A stretch of DNA of 64,000 bases from Winogradskyella vidalii (lineage in GTDB: Bacteria; Bacteroidota; Bacteroidia; Flavobacteriales; Flavobacteriaceae): positions 434,001 through 498,000 of the forward strand of contig NZ_JABFDG010000001.1 of the NCBI RefSeq assembly GCF_013403955.1. The letters are read 5' to 3'. Made by a program: the position numbers and the translations under genes. How positions within the stretch are numbered: position 1 is the first letter of the stretch; every line of letters begins with the position of its first letter. Positions 18,085 to 27,229 of this stretch are shown piece by piece. The notes below the pieces were generated by a model. That model was not told the origin of the DNA. It saw nothing but the letters and a program-made list of their open reading frames with translations, and did no database searches.

Positions 18085-18159
18085 TTATAGCATTCCTAAG
18101 CTTCGAGAAATAATTTCGATGCGAATAATAGAAATGATATTGACAATGTGTTTTTTCAT
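18085..18159 (-). CDS. ilv operon leader peptide (24 residues, Ile-rich)
   Basis: Short ORF with ATG at 18159 and TAA at 18085, upstream of ilvD in the same direction. It encodes 24 residues starting MKKH and ending LGML. Isoleucine is at 8 positions (5, 8, 9, 11, 12, 14, 16, 17), valine at 6 and leucine at 21 and 24, so 11 of 24 residues are branched-chain amino acids. Isoleucine codons are ATT or ATC. It is followed by an intrinsic terminator. By analogy with enterobacterial ilv leaders, ribosome stalling at Ile codons when charged tRNA-Ile is scarce would permit antitermination. The sequence TAATCTTTG just upstream is a possible off-consensus -7 element that would give a very short 5' end. 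Confidence 0.85.
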   Translation of the reverse strand: MKKHIVNIISIIRIEIISRSLGML

Positions 18160-18392
18160 AGGTCTTATCAAAGATTAAAATTTATTTTATGTTGAAGAAA
18201 TTTTTTAAACTTAATTTTTTAATGAGTTTTATTTTATACCCTACCATTTGATAAATTATAGTGATTCTAATATTTTATATTTGCGTGTTTAGCACGAGGT
18301 AGATTTTTATCTACATTAGTCAGTAAGCCTTTTCTTTTTGTAGGCTATTACTGCTTTTAGTTTTTATCTTAAATTTTAGATGTTTTAATGTC

Positions 18393-21197
18393 ATGAACAA
18401 GCTGTTTCCTTTTGTTATTTTCTTTATAGTTTTCACTACACAGAGCTACAGTCAATTTTCGCCTAGCCTACAAAACTACACTTTGGCAGAATATAAAGCG
18501 GGCAATCAAAATTGGGATATAACAAGAGCAGATGACGGTAAGGTGTATGTGGCTAATAATAGTGGTTTATTAGCGTATGATGCTTTGGTATGGAAATTTT
18601 ATCAATTGCCAAATAAAACAATTGTACGTTCGGTATTAGCGGTTGATGAGGTTGTGTATACAGGATCTTATGAGGAATTTGGCTATTGGAAAAGCGATGA
18701 ATATGGAGTACTGAATTATTATTCTTTAAGTGAAACGGTTCAAGAATTAATTTCTTCTAATGAGGAGATATGGGAAATTGTAAAATTTAAAGACAAAATA
18801 ATCTTTAGATCTTTTTCAAATATTTATATCTACGATTTTAAACAAGTAACACAGTTAAAATCTAATTCTGTTATAATTTCTTGTAGTGTTGTAGATGGGC
18901 AATTATATGTTAGTACTTTAAATCATGGTGTGTTTTTATTAAAAGAAAACACCTTGGTTCCTTTTTATTTTGATAAGACGTTATTAGATACTAAAATTAT
19001 TTCTATAAGTAATTATAAAGGGAAGCTTTTGCTGATGACTTCTTTAAAAGGGAGTTTTTTCTTAGCTGATAATAAATTAAGGCCAACTAATTTTAAAATT
19101 AATAAAGACATAAAGTTGCATCAACTTAATGATTTTTCTGTTTTAAGTAATGGCGATATGGTGTTTGGAACAATAAAAGATGGTGTTTTTTTAAGCGATG
19201 AAAACGGTGATTTAAAGTTTCATATTAGTAAAGAGAATGGCTTGCTCAATAATACAGTGCTAGCTCAGTCTGTTGATGCTACAGATAATCTATGGTTAGG
19301 TTTAGATAATGGAATAGCACACATTGAACTTAGTAGCAGTAATTATCTTTTTAATGATGTTTCGGGAAAGTTAGGTGCTGTTTATGATATTGTTGAGTTT
19401 AAAGGGACTATTTATATTGGTACCAACACAGGACTGTTTTGGTTAGATAAGTTTGATAAATTACAATTTGTAGAAGGGTCTCAAGGTCAGGTTTGGGATT
19501 TAAAAATTATTGATGATGACCTTTTTTGTGGTCATAATGAAGGGACGTTCTTAGTTGAAAGAAAAGATGAAATTAATTTTATCTCAAGATATACAGGTGG
19601 GTACACTATAAGAAAAGTGCCTGAAAGAGCTGATACCTATATACAAGGCACTTATTCTGGGTTGGTTAAATTTGAAAAATTTGACGGTAAATGGGATGTG
19701 AAACATTTGGGAAAAACGACCATTCCTTCTAAATCATTAGTTTTTGAGAATGCGAATACTGCTTGGATTGCTCATGCTACAAAAGGAATTTATAGAGTGA
19801 CATTTGATGAAAATTATGACTCTCTAACTACAGTGACCGATTACCGTGATAAAGGCATACATTCAGATTATAATGTGAGATTGTACAACATAAAAAATGA
19901 TATTTGTTTTAAAACTAATGAAGGGTGGCAAAAATATGAGCCTATTATAGACTCTATAACGTCCTATGATTTGCTTAATGATAAGTTAGGAAAAGGGAGT
20001 TATATTATTTCGGGAGTAAGTACAGATCTTTTTGCTTTAAAAGATAAAAGTGGTTATATTAAATTTAAGTCTTTTTCGAATACTGAGGATCGGTTATTTT
20101 TAAATGATAAGTTTTTAAAGAATAGATATATTATAGGGTATGAAAATATGTCTACTATTAACGATTCTGTGTACGCTTTAAATCTAGATAACGGATTTAT
20201 GATTGTTAATAACACGACTGCTAATGCCACAACGTTAAACAAGCCTACTATAGAAACTGTAACAATAGACGGTCTTCCAATTAATCTTTCTGGCATTGAT
20301 AAAACAGGTATTAGTTTTGACTTTAGTGAGAGTATTGCAATTGAATTATCGTCTTCTAAATCTTCAAATCATTTTTTTGAATATAATATTCCAGAAACTG
20401 ATAGCTTATGGTATAAAGTAGAGGGTAACACTATAGAGTTTTCTACTCTATTAGATGGTACCTATACATTTGCTTTCAGAACAAATGATAACTCAGGTAA
20501 AGTCTCACCAATTACAAGTGTTAAAATAGATGTATTACCACCATGGTATAGAGATACTATTGGTTTTATAGTTTATATTCTTCTTGCAACTTTAATTGTT
20601 GTGGTATTTTATACAATGCATAATAGGAAAATAGCTAAAGAGCAGCGGCTTATTAAAATCAAATACCAAAAAGAACAGGAGGAATTACTGAGAGCACAAA
20701 CCTTAGAGAATGAAAAGCAATTGGTTCAGCTTAAAAATGAATCCTTACAAAACGAAATTAAACTCAAAAGTAAACAGTTGGCTAATAATGCGATGGCTCT
20801 CGTTAAGAAAAATGAGACATTGCAAGATATTAAGAATGAATTACAAGTTAACAAAGATGGCTTCAGTAATTATTATTCTTATAAAAAGTTGGTGAAAAAA
20901 CTTGATAATTCAATTGTTTTAAAAGATGAATGGGAAGTTTTTGAAAATAACTTTAGTCAAGTTCATGATGAGTTTTTCGAAATATTAAAAGCTAAACATG
21001 CCATACTTACTCCCAAAGATTTAAAGATTTGTGCCTACATCAAAATGAATTTGTCTTCCAAAGAAATTGCTCCGCTTATGAATATCTCAGTAAGAGGGGT
21101 GGAGACGCATAGATATCGATTAAAAAAGAAGTTAGATTTAGAAAATGATATTTCTTTAGTTGATTATTTGTTAAATATTAAAAATAAGACGTTATAA
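18393..21197 (+). CDS. Membrane-tethered PUL regulator: periplasmic beta-propeller/Y_Y_Y sensor with LuxR-type HTH
   Basis: Protein of 934 residues. An N-terminal signal sequence (to about residue 20) leads into repeated propeller-like blades (LWLGLDNGIAHI, TIYIGTNTGLFWL and similar) and a Y_Y_Y-like domain (about 640-715). A single transmembrane helix lies near 725-745, followed by a long coiled coil (about 750-830) and a C-terminal LuxR/GerE-type helix-turn-helix (LTPKDLKICAYIKMNLSSKEIAPLMN..GVETHRYRLKKKL, about 870-925). No histidine kinase or receiver domain is present, so unlike hybrid two-component PUL sensors this would be a one-component sensor binding DNA at the membrane. It lies directly upstream of susC in the same direction, so it probably controls this locus and senses an oligosaccharide in the periplasm. 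Confidence 0.85.
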   Translation: MNKLFPFVIFFIVFTTQSYSQFSPSLQNYTLAEYKAGNQNWDITRADDGKVYVANNSGLLAYDALVWKFYQLPNKTIVRSVLAVDEVVYTGSYEEFGYWKSDEYGVLNYYSLSETVQELISSNEEIWEIVKFKDKIIFRSFSNIYIYDFKQVTQLKSNSVIISCSVVDGQLYVSTLNHGVFLLKENTLVPFYFDKTLLDTKIISISNYKGKLLLMTSLKGSFFLADNKLRPTNFKINKDIKLHQLNDFSVLSNGDMVFGTIKDGVFLSDENGDLKFHISKENGLLNNTVLAQSVDATDNLWLGLDNGIAHIELSSSNYLFNDVSGKLGAVYDIVEFKGTIYIGTNTGLFWLDKFDKLQFVEGSQGQVWDLKIIDDDLFCGHNEGTFLVERKDEINFISRYTGGYTIRKVPERADTYIQGTYSGLVKFEKFDGKWDVKHLGKTTIPSKSLVFENANTAWIAHATKGIYRVTFDENYDSLTTVTDYRDKGIHSDYNVRLYNIKNDICFKTNEGWQKYEPIIDSITSYDLLNDKLGKGSYIISGVSTDLFALKDKSGYIKFKSFSNTEDRLFLNDKFLKNRYIIGYENMSTINDSVYALNLDNGFMIVNNTTANATTLNKPTIETVTIDGLPINLSGIDKTGISFDFSESIAIELSSSKSSNHFFEYNIPETDSLWYKVEGNTIEFSTLLDGTYTFAFRTNDNSGKVSPITSVKIDVLPPWYRDTIGFIVYILLATLIVVVFYTMHNRKIAKEQRLIKIKYQKEQEELLRAQTLENEKQLVQLKNESLQNEIKLKSKQLANNAMALVKKNETLQDIKNELQVNKDGFSNYYSYKKLVKKLDNSIVLKDEWEVFENNFSQVHDEFFEILKAKHAILTPKDLKICAYIKMNLSSKEIAPLMNISVRGVETHRYRLKKKLDLENDISLVDYLLNIKNKTL

Positions 21198-21437
21198 TTT
21201 GCTTTATCGTAGTTTTATAATACGTCATTACTACGTCATTTGCTTCTTACCCTTTCTACTACAACGTTTTTTTTATAGCTTTATAGTACGTCATAGTTAG
21301 TTTTATTAACAGTTATTAACCTTCTTAACCATGTATGGCGTATTTAAAATGTAAATAGATTTTAAAAGCTTTTAATAATAGGTTATAACTTCGTGTTTAG
21401 ATAAACTAACTCTATCTTTTAATATTAAACAATCTAT
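21198..21437 (+). promoter_or_regulatory. susC upstream region with three TACGTCAT motifs
   Basis: Identical octamers TACGTCAT occur at 21221-21228, 21232-21239 and 21287-21294. Start-to-start distances are 11 and 55 bp, both multiples of 11, so all three would lie on one face of the helix. Two of them are preceded by TTATAA or TTATAG. They lie 144-217 bp upstream of the susC ATG. I infer operator sites, perhaps for the LuxR-type regulator encoded just upstream. A sharp promoter could not be defined; TAACTTCG near 21385 is the closest -7-like sequence. Confidence 0.5.
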
Positions 21438-24400
21438 ATGAAAACAAAAATTAGTCTATTGTTGATGCTATTTTTTTCATTCTGTGCTTTTGCTCAGCAA
21501 ATGGAAGTTAGTGGTGTTATTACAAGTACAAATGATGGTATGCCTTTACCTGGAGTAAGTATAGTTATAAAAGGAACAACTAAAGGAACAACCTCCGATT
21601 TTGATGGTAATTATTCAATAACCGTTAATAATGGAGATGAATTAGAATTCAGCTACATCGGTTTTAAAACAGTTACAATGACTGTGACTAACCAAAACGT
21701 AATTAATGTATCCTTAGAGGATGATGTAGAATCGCTAAGTGAGGTAGTGGTTGTTGGGTACGGTACTCAGAAAAAAGCAGATTTAACGGGAGCTATTTCT
21801 ACGGTGAAATCTGAAGATGTAGCCAAAACACCTAGTGGCAACGTTATGCAGTCTATACAAGGAAAAGTTGCAGGTGTTCAAGTAGTAAGTAGTGGTACGC
21901 CTGGAGGTTCTCCAACCGTGAGAATTAGAGGTGTGAACTCTTATCAGGGTGGTGCTACACCTTTATACGTTGTAGATGGAATGTTTTACGACACTATTGA
22001 TTTCTTAGATAATAATCAAATTGAAACTATTTCAGTTTTAAAAGATGCCTCTTCCATATCTATTTTTGGACAAGCAGGTGTTAATGGTGTTATTATCATT
22101 GAAACTAAAAATGGTAGAACAGAACAAAAACCTGTATTTACCTATAATGGGTATTCAGGATATCAAAATGCTCAAAATGTCCTAAAAATGGCTAATGCAG
22201 AGCAATTTGTAACCATGGCATATGAGTCTAACTCACAGCCGGATATTGATTTTGTAAATAATGCGATGCAACGTTTTGGGCGTAGTAGAGTCAACCCTAA
22301 TGTTCCAGATGTTAATACAGATTGGTACGATGAGATTCTTCGTGTAGCTCCAATTTCTAGTCATGCCATTGGTGTAACAGGAGGTTCAGAACGAACGACC
22401 TATAGTCTTAATGCCAACTATTTTTCACAAGAAGGTATTCTAGATATGGAAAATGAGTACGAACGTTTTAATATTCAATCTAATATTAACATTGAATTGT
22501 CAGAACGTTTAACAATGGGTACTAATGCTATTTTTAGTAATGCCACTCAGTATAATCCTGAAAATGGCGCATGGTTTCAAGCCTATTCTGCAGTGCCAAT
22601 TTTACCGGTTTACGATTATTCAAATACAGCAGCAACTACAACACCATTTTCAGATGCGACTTTGTTAGGGTATAGAGGATCTCAAAACCCATTTCCAGCT
22701 ATGACCTATAATAACAATCAGCTTAAAGTCAGAAAAGTGTTAACAAGTATGTTTTTAGAATACAGCTTAGTCCCAGATAAGTTGAAATTTAAAACATCTT
22801 ATAGTCATGATTATTCAACAATTTCAGAACGAAATGTTTATACGCCTTACTTTATCTCAGCACAATCGCAACGAGCGCAATCAGGTATTAGAAGAGCGGA
22901 GCTAAAATATTCAAAACAAATTTGGGATAACACCTTAACTTATACTGATACTTTTGGTGATCATAATTTAACTGTTTTAGCAGGTTCATCTTATAGAGAT
23001 TATCAAGATAATTCTTTTTCGGCAACCGGAAATGATATTCAAGGTATTGGTTTAGAAAGTTCTTGGTATTTAAACTTTGCAGATCCAACAACGTTTAATG
23101 AACAAGTTTTTGAATCAGGTGATCGTCAGTATTCTATTGCGTATTTCGGTAGATTAGAATACAGTTATAAAAACAAATATTTATTTAATGCTACAGTAAG
23201 ACATGAAGGTGACGGTAGGTTTCCTAGAGAAATATGGGTTACGACACCAGCAGTAGGTTTAGGTTGGGTTTTGTCTGAAGAAAACTTTTTAAAAGATCAC
23301 AGTACAATAAACTTCTTAAAGTTACGTGGAAGTTGGGGACAATTGGCTAACGGATTTTTAGGCGGAAGTGCAGGAACACGAACGGTATCTCAAACTACAG
23401 CAAATATTGGAGATACACAAATGAATGGAATCTTAACGACCAATACCTTTCGTAATTTAAAACGTGAAATTTTAGAGGAAACTAACTTTGGTATTAGTTC
23501 ACGCTTTTTCGATAGTAAATTAAGCTTAGAGGTAGATTATTATATCCGAGACACTAAAGATTTAGTTTTACCAAAAGATACACCTATTACAGCAGAAGTT
23601 GTAGACACTAATATTGGTGAAATGCGAAACCAAGGTTTAGAAGTTGCTGTTAATTGGAATCAACAAATCAACGATGATTGGAGTTTCTCAGTAGGAGGTA
23701 ATATCGCAACCCTTAAAAATGAAATCACTAAAATAGATAGCGAACAAGGGTATTTTGACACCGGAAGCGCAGAGTTTCGTCAAAGACTTATTGTAGGAGA
23801 ACCTGTAAATGCGTTTTACGGATGGGAAGTTGCAGGTGTATATCAAAATGACGATCAAGTTGCAGCAGATCCAACAGCACAGTATGAAGCTGCCAACAAT
23901 AATAATGAGTTAATACCAGGAGATTTTATCTATAAAGATCAAAACAATGATGGTGTTATTGATGCGGATGACCGTGTAGTATTAGGGTCGTATTTACCAA
24001 CGTTTACATATGGAGGTAATTTTAATGTGGCTTATAAGAATTTTGAAGTTTCTGTAGCTGTTTCTGGTCAAACTGGAAATAAAATTTTAAACCGTAAAAG
24101 AGGAGAGGTAATTTTCACTAATGATACCAACATAGATGCAGACTTTGCAATAAATAGATGGCATGGTGAAGGTACCACAAATTCTTACCCTTCATCAGAA
24201 GGAAGAAGAAAAGCATGGAACCAAAAGATGAGTAGTTTCTTTGTAGAAGATGGCTCATACTTTAGAGTTCAAAACATTCAGTTGGCATACACTATACCAG
24301 CTAAAACACTCGGCGAAAACATGCCAGAAGTAAGATTTACTTGTACAGCAGAACGTCCTATTACTGTTTTTAGTTATAACGGATTTGATCCAGAAGTAAG

Positions 24401-24470
24401 TGACGGGATTGATCGTCAAACTTACCCAGTATCTGCGGTGTATACTTTTGGTGTAAATATTAAAATTTAA
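21438..24470 (+). CDS. susC: SusC/RagA-family TonB-dependent outer-membrane glycan transporter
   Basis: Protein of 1010 residues. It has a signal peptide MKTKISLLLMLFFSFCAFAQQ, a carboxypeptidase-regulatory-like domain (about 22-105), then the TonB-box region ESLSEVVVVGYGTQKKADLTGAIS, a plug domain (about 120-230) with VRIRGVNS and PLYVVDGM, and a long beta-barrel ending in an aromatic-containing strand. It imports oligosaccharides across the outer membrane with the SusD lipoprotein encoded 3 bp downstream. The length is typical. The gene probably begins the main PUL transcript. Confidence 0.95.
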   Translation: MKTKISLLLMLFFSFCAFAQQMEVSGVITSTNDGMPLPGVSIVIKGTTKGTTSDFDGNYSITVNNGDELEFSYIGFKTVTMTVTNQNVINVSLEDDVESLSEVVVVGYGTQKKADLTGAISTVKSEDVAKTPSGNVMQSIQGKVAGVQVVSSGTPGGSPTVRIRGVNSYQGGATPLYVVDGMFYDTIDFLDNNQIETISVLKDASSISIFGQAGVNGVIIIETKNGRTEQKPVFTYNGYSGYQNAQNVLKMANAEQFVTMAYESNSQPDIDFVNNAMQRFGRSRVNPNVPDVNTDWYDEILRVAPISSHAIGVTGGSERTTYSLNANYFSQEGILDMENEYERFNIQSNINIELSERLTMGTNAIFSNATQYNPENGAWFQAYSAVPILPVYDYSNTAATTTPFSDATLLGYRGSQNPFPAMTYNNNQLKVRKVLTSMFLEYSLVPDKLKFKTSYSHDYSTISERNVYTPYFISAQSQRAQSGIRRAELKYSKQIWDNTLTYTDTFGDHNLTVLAGSSYRDYQDNSFSATGNDIQGIGLESSWYLNFADPTTFNEQVFESGDRQYSIAYFGRLEYSYKNKYLFNATVRHEGDGRFPREIWVTTPAVGLGWVLSEENFLKDHSTINFLKLRGSWGQLANGFLGGSAGTRTVSQTTANIGDTQMNGILTTNTFRNLKREILEETNFGISSRFFDSKLSLEVDYYIRDTKDLVLPKDTPITAEVVDTNIGEMRNQGLEVAVNWNQQINDDWSFSVGGNIATLKNEITKIDSEQGYFDTGSAEFRQRLIVGEPVNAFYGWEVAGVYQNDDQVAADPTAQYEAANNNNELIPGDFIYKDQNNDGVIDADDRVVLGSYLPTFTYGGNFNVAYKNFEVSVAVSGQTGNKILNRKRGEVIFTNDTNIDADFAINRWHGEGTTNSYPSSEGRRKAWNQKMSSFFVEDGSYFRVQNIQLAYTIPAKTLGENMPEVRFTCTAERPITVFSYNGFDPEVSDGIDRQTYPVSAVYTFGVNIKI

Positions 24471-24473
24471 AAA

Positions 24474-26015
24474 ATGCTAAATATGAAAAATATAAATCAA
24501 GTAATAAAACAGCTGGCTTTATTGTTAGCATTATGTATGGTCACTTTTGCCTGTACAGATAAGTTAGAAGAAAATGATGGTCAACTCGCAGCAGATGATC
24601 TCGATTTCACCATTTCTGAGGATATGATTTTACCACTTATTGGATCGTATTCTGCGGTATATTCTAGAGGATGGGAAGACCCTTTACTTATAGGAGTAAG
24701 AGGTGATGATGTTAATGCTGGTGGTTTGGGAGATCAGCCTCAATTTGCAGATACTGATGTTTATAATTATGACAATGGGTTTTGGATGTACAACCAAATT
24801 TGGGAGAATTTTTATGGTGATATCGTAAGAATTGTAAGTTCACGAGAAACCATTCAGTCTTATAAAGATTTCGCTGTTGAGGAAGAGGATTTAGATAGAG
24901 CCGATCAGTACATGGCAGAATGTAAAGTTTTAAGTGGTTTTACACACTTTCAGATGTCAAGACTTTGGGGAGATATTTTTATAATCGAAACTTCCGATAT
25001 TTCATCAGATTTAGAAAATGGAGTAAAAACCAAAGCAGAGGTTATGCAGTATATCTCCGATTTAATGGATGAAGCTATTCCTTTTTTACCAGATGCTAGA
25101 CCTAACGAAAGACAAGATGTTTCAGGTGGTGTAACAAAATACACAGCTTTAGCAATAAAAGCCTTAGCCCAATTAGAATTAGAAGATTACCAAGCTGTAG
25201 CTGATGTTACTGGCGAAATTATTAACGCCAATAAATTTAACCTTTATCCAGATTATTACCACTTATTTAAGAAAGAAGGAGAACGTAGTAATGAAAACTT
25301 ATTCGAATTACAGTTTTCAGATTACGGTACAGAATCAGGAACAGAAAACGCACATGAATATGGCCCTTTCGGACCTTCAAGTTGGACACCAGTTGTTGAA
25401 GGTGCTTCAGGAGGTTGGGGCTTTTATGAGCCAAGTGTGAAGTTTATCAAATTTATGATTGATAGAGGGGAAACAACAAGGTTAACAACCAGTGTTAATT
25501 TTACACCTCGTGGTATCGATGAAATTACATCAGATCCAGCCTATGCTACCTTGCCTAGCTTTATTTCTAATGTTACACCAGATGGTGATATTTTTAATGA
25601 TTACTCAAGAGCAATGTTTGCAAGTGGTAAGCACTATTTACCGTCAATAGATTTAACACCTGGAAGAACCAGATATGGCTCAGGAAAAAATCTTTTAGTT
25701 ATTAGATATGCCGAAGTTTTATTAATGTACGCCGAAGCTTTAACACAAGGTGCGAGTGGTACAGCAGGCTCTGCTGATGATGCCGTTAACGAAGTAAGAG
25801 CTAGAGTTGGTATGCCAGCACTTTCAGGTGTAACAACAGAACAAGTAATGGATGAGAAATTTGCAGAACTAGCAATGGAATGGGGCGTGCGCTATTTTGA
25901 TATGATTCGATTAAATCAATACGATGAGTTGAGTTATGATGGTCGTACGTTTACAGCAGCAGACGAATATTTACCTTACCCACAAGCACAATTGGATTTA
26001 TTACCACTTGAATAA
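24474..26015 (+). CDS. susD: SusD/RagB-family surface glycan-binding lipoprotein
   Basis: Lipoprotein of 513 residues that caps SusC at the outer surface and binds the incoming glycan. The lipobox is VTFAC followed by acidic residues (TDKLEEND), in line with the lipoprotein export signal of Bacteroidota for surface display. TPR-like helical architecture and the C-terminal segment RYAEVLLMYAEALTQ..AVNEVRARVGMP are diagnostic for RagB/SusD. A second ATG at 24483 gives a more compact signal peptide and may be the true start. The gap to susC is 3 bp. Confidence 0.94.
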   Translation: MLNMKNINQVIKQLALLLALCMVTFACTDKLEENDGQLAADDLDFTISEDMILPLIGSYSAVYSRGWEDPLLIGVRGDDVNAGGLGDQPQFADTDVYNYDNGFWMYNQIWENFYGDIVRIVSSRETIQSYKDFAVEEEDLDRADQYMAECKVLSGFTHFQMSRLWGDIFIIETSDISSDLENGVKTKAEVMQYISDLMDEAIPFLPDARPNERQDVSGGVTKYTALAIKALAQLELEDYQAVADVTGEIINANKFNLYPDYYHLFKKEGERSNENLFELQFSDYGTESGTENAHEYGPFGPSSWTPVVEGASGGWGFYEPSVKFIKFMIDRGETTRLTTSVNFTPRGIDEITSDPAYATLPSFISNVTPDGDIFNDYSRAMFASGKHYLPSIDLTPGRTRYGSGKNLLVIRYAEVLLMYAEALTQGASGTAGSADDAVNEVRARVGMPALSGVTTEQVMDEKFAELAMEWGVRYFDMIRLNQYDELSYDGRTFTAADEYLPYPQAQLDLLPLE

Positions 26016-26033
26016 CAATTAAAACTTTAGAAC

Positions 26034-27101
26034 ATGAAAAACATTAATAAATATATAATAGCAACTACAGCATTGCTAATGCTAGTGTCTTGTTACGATG
26101 GTATTGATTCAATAACAGAAGTAGATCCTGGGCCAGATTTAGAAGATCCTACGGTTGAAATTATGTCTCCAAACGGTGATATTATAATTCCATTTACAGA
26201 TACAGAAACGGATTTAGATATCGAAATTTTTGTGCAGGATGATATCGAAATTCAAACGATAACGGTGGCTTTTAATGGAGACACCTTTAGAACTTTCGAT
26301 AGCTTTTTAGATTACCGAATTTTTATGGAATCTTTCGCGTATGAAAATTTACAATTAGGAACACATACTATTTTAGTTACAGCCGTTGATACTAGTGGAA
26401 AAACAACGTCAGAGAGTATCACATTTGATTTAGATAATACCTATACACCTGTTTTTGAAAGTGAAACGTTTTATATGCCTTTCTTTGAAGGGCTTTACAC
26501 GGAGTTAATTAGCGAATCAGACCCTTCAGTTGTAGGTACTCCAGAGATTGTTACTGGTGGTTATTCTGGCAGAACTTATCAAGGTGCTACAGATTCATAC
26601 CTTACATTTCCTATCGATGGTTTATTCAGTGAAGATGCCTTTAGTGCCACATTTTGGTACAAAGTGAATAGTGCGCCTGATCGTGCCGGAATATTAGTTG
26701 TAGGAAATGATGTTCCTGAAAACAGAAACCAAGGTTTTAGATTATTTAGAGAGGGTAATGCAACAGAACAACGAATTAAAGCAAACATTGGTATGGGTGA
26801 TGGCGAAAGTTGGAATGATGGTGGAGTAATAGATGTGGCTGCCGGAGATTGGGTACATGTCGCTTTAACCGTTTCTGCTACCGAAAGTAAAATTTATTTA
26901 AATGGAGTTGAGCAAACTTCGGTAACGCTAGATTCCAGCATTGACTGGACTGGTTGTACGGATTTAACTATTGGCGCTGGTGGTGAAACATTTAGTTACT
27001 GGGGGCATACTTCAGATTTGAGCCAAATAGATGAGCTTAAGTTGTTCAACACTGCTTTATCGCAAGCAGATATTGACGCGATGCAACCTGAAGATGAATA
27101 A
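26034..27101 (+). CDS. Surface glycan-binding lipoprotein with Ig-like and LamG domains
   Basis: Lipoprotein of 355 residues (lipobox LVSC, then YDGIDS and an acidic stretch, fitting surface export). Residues about 40-135 look like a bacterial Ig-like domain (VEIMSPNGD..TAVDTSGKT). Residues about 150-350 are a LamG/concanavalin-A-like domain (DAFSATFWYKVNS, GDWVHVALTVSATESKIYLNG, DLTIGAGGE.., IDELKLFNTALSQADI). It sits where SusE/F-type surface glycan-binding proteins are found in other loci. The role in substrate capture is inferred from this position and the lectin-like fold. No catalytic residues are evident. Confidence 0.85.
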   Translation: MKNINKYIIATTALLMLVSCYDGIDSITEVDPGPDLEDPTVEIMSPNGDIIIPFTDTETDLDIEIFVQDDIEIQTITVAFNGDTFRTFDSFLDYRIFMESFAYENLQLGTHTILVTAVDTSGKTTSESITFDLDNTYTPVFESETFYMPFFEGLYTELISESDPSVVGTPEIVTGGYSGRTYQGATDSYLTFPIDGLFSEDAFSATFWYKVNSAPDRAGILVVGNDVPENRNQGFRLFREGNATEQRIKANIGMGDGESWNDGGVIDVAAGDWVHVALTVSATESKIYLNGVEQTSVTLDSSIDWTGCTDLTIGAGGETFSYWGHTSDLSQIDELKLFNTALSQADIDAMQPEDE

Positions 27102-27147
27102 TAATTAAAGAAGTTTAGTCTAATATATATAATACCCTTAGTTTTTT

Positions 27148-27178
27148 AGCGGCATTTTTAATTATTTGAAATGCCGCT
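27148..27178 (+). terminator. Hairpin after the SusE-position gene
   Basis: Stem AGCGGCATT / AATGCCGCT (27148-27156 with 27170-27178), 9 bp with a 13-nt loop, in the 128-bp gap after the glycan-binding lipoprotein. The sequence after it is only moderately T-rich, so it may be a partial terminator or an mRNA stabilising structure separating the highly expressed transport genes from the enzyme genes. Confidence 0.5.
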
Positions 27179-27229
27179 TATTCTTACCTTAATTTTAGTC
27201 TAAAGAAATGATTTAATAGAAGATAAAAA

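Larger units (their letters stand above)
17854..18392. promoter_or_regulatory. Divergent control region between the ilv operon and the PUL regulator
   Basis: This 539-bp region has no long ORF. Its left part (to about 18190) is the ilv leader with the attenuator. Its right part is the leader of the regulator gene. A plus-strand -7 element TATATTTG lies at 18276-18283; the -33 TTTG at the ideal 19-bp spacing is missing (the nearest is 25 bp away). Two hairpins follow: GTAGAT/ATCTAC (18299-18314) and CAGTAA-GCCT/AGGC-TA-TTACTG (18321-18353). The second is followed by a T-rich stretch before the ATG at 18393, so it could act as a weak attenuator. Confidence 0.6.
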
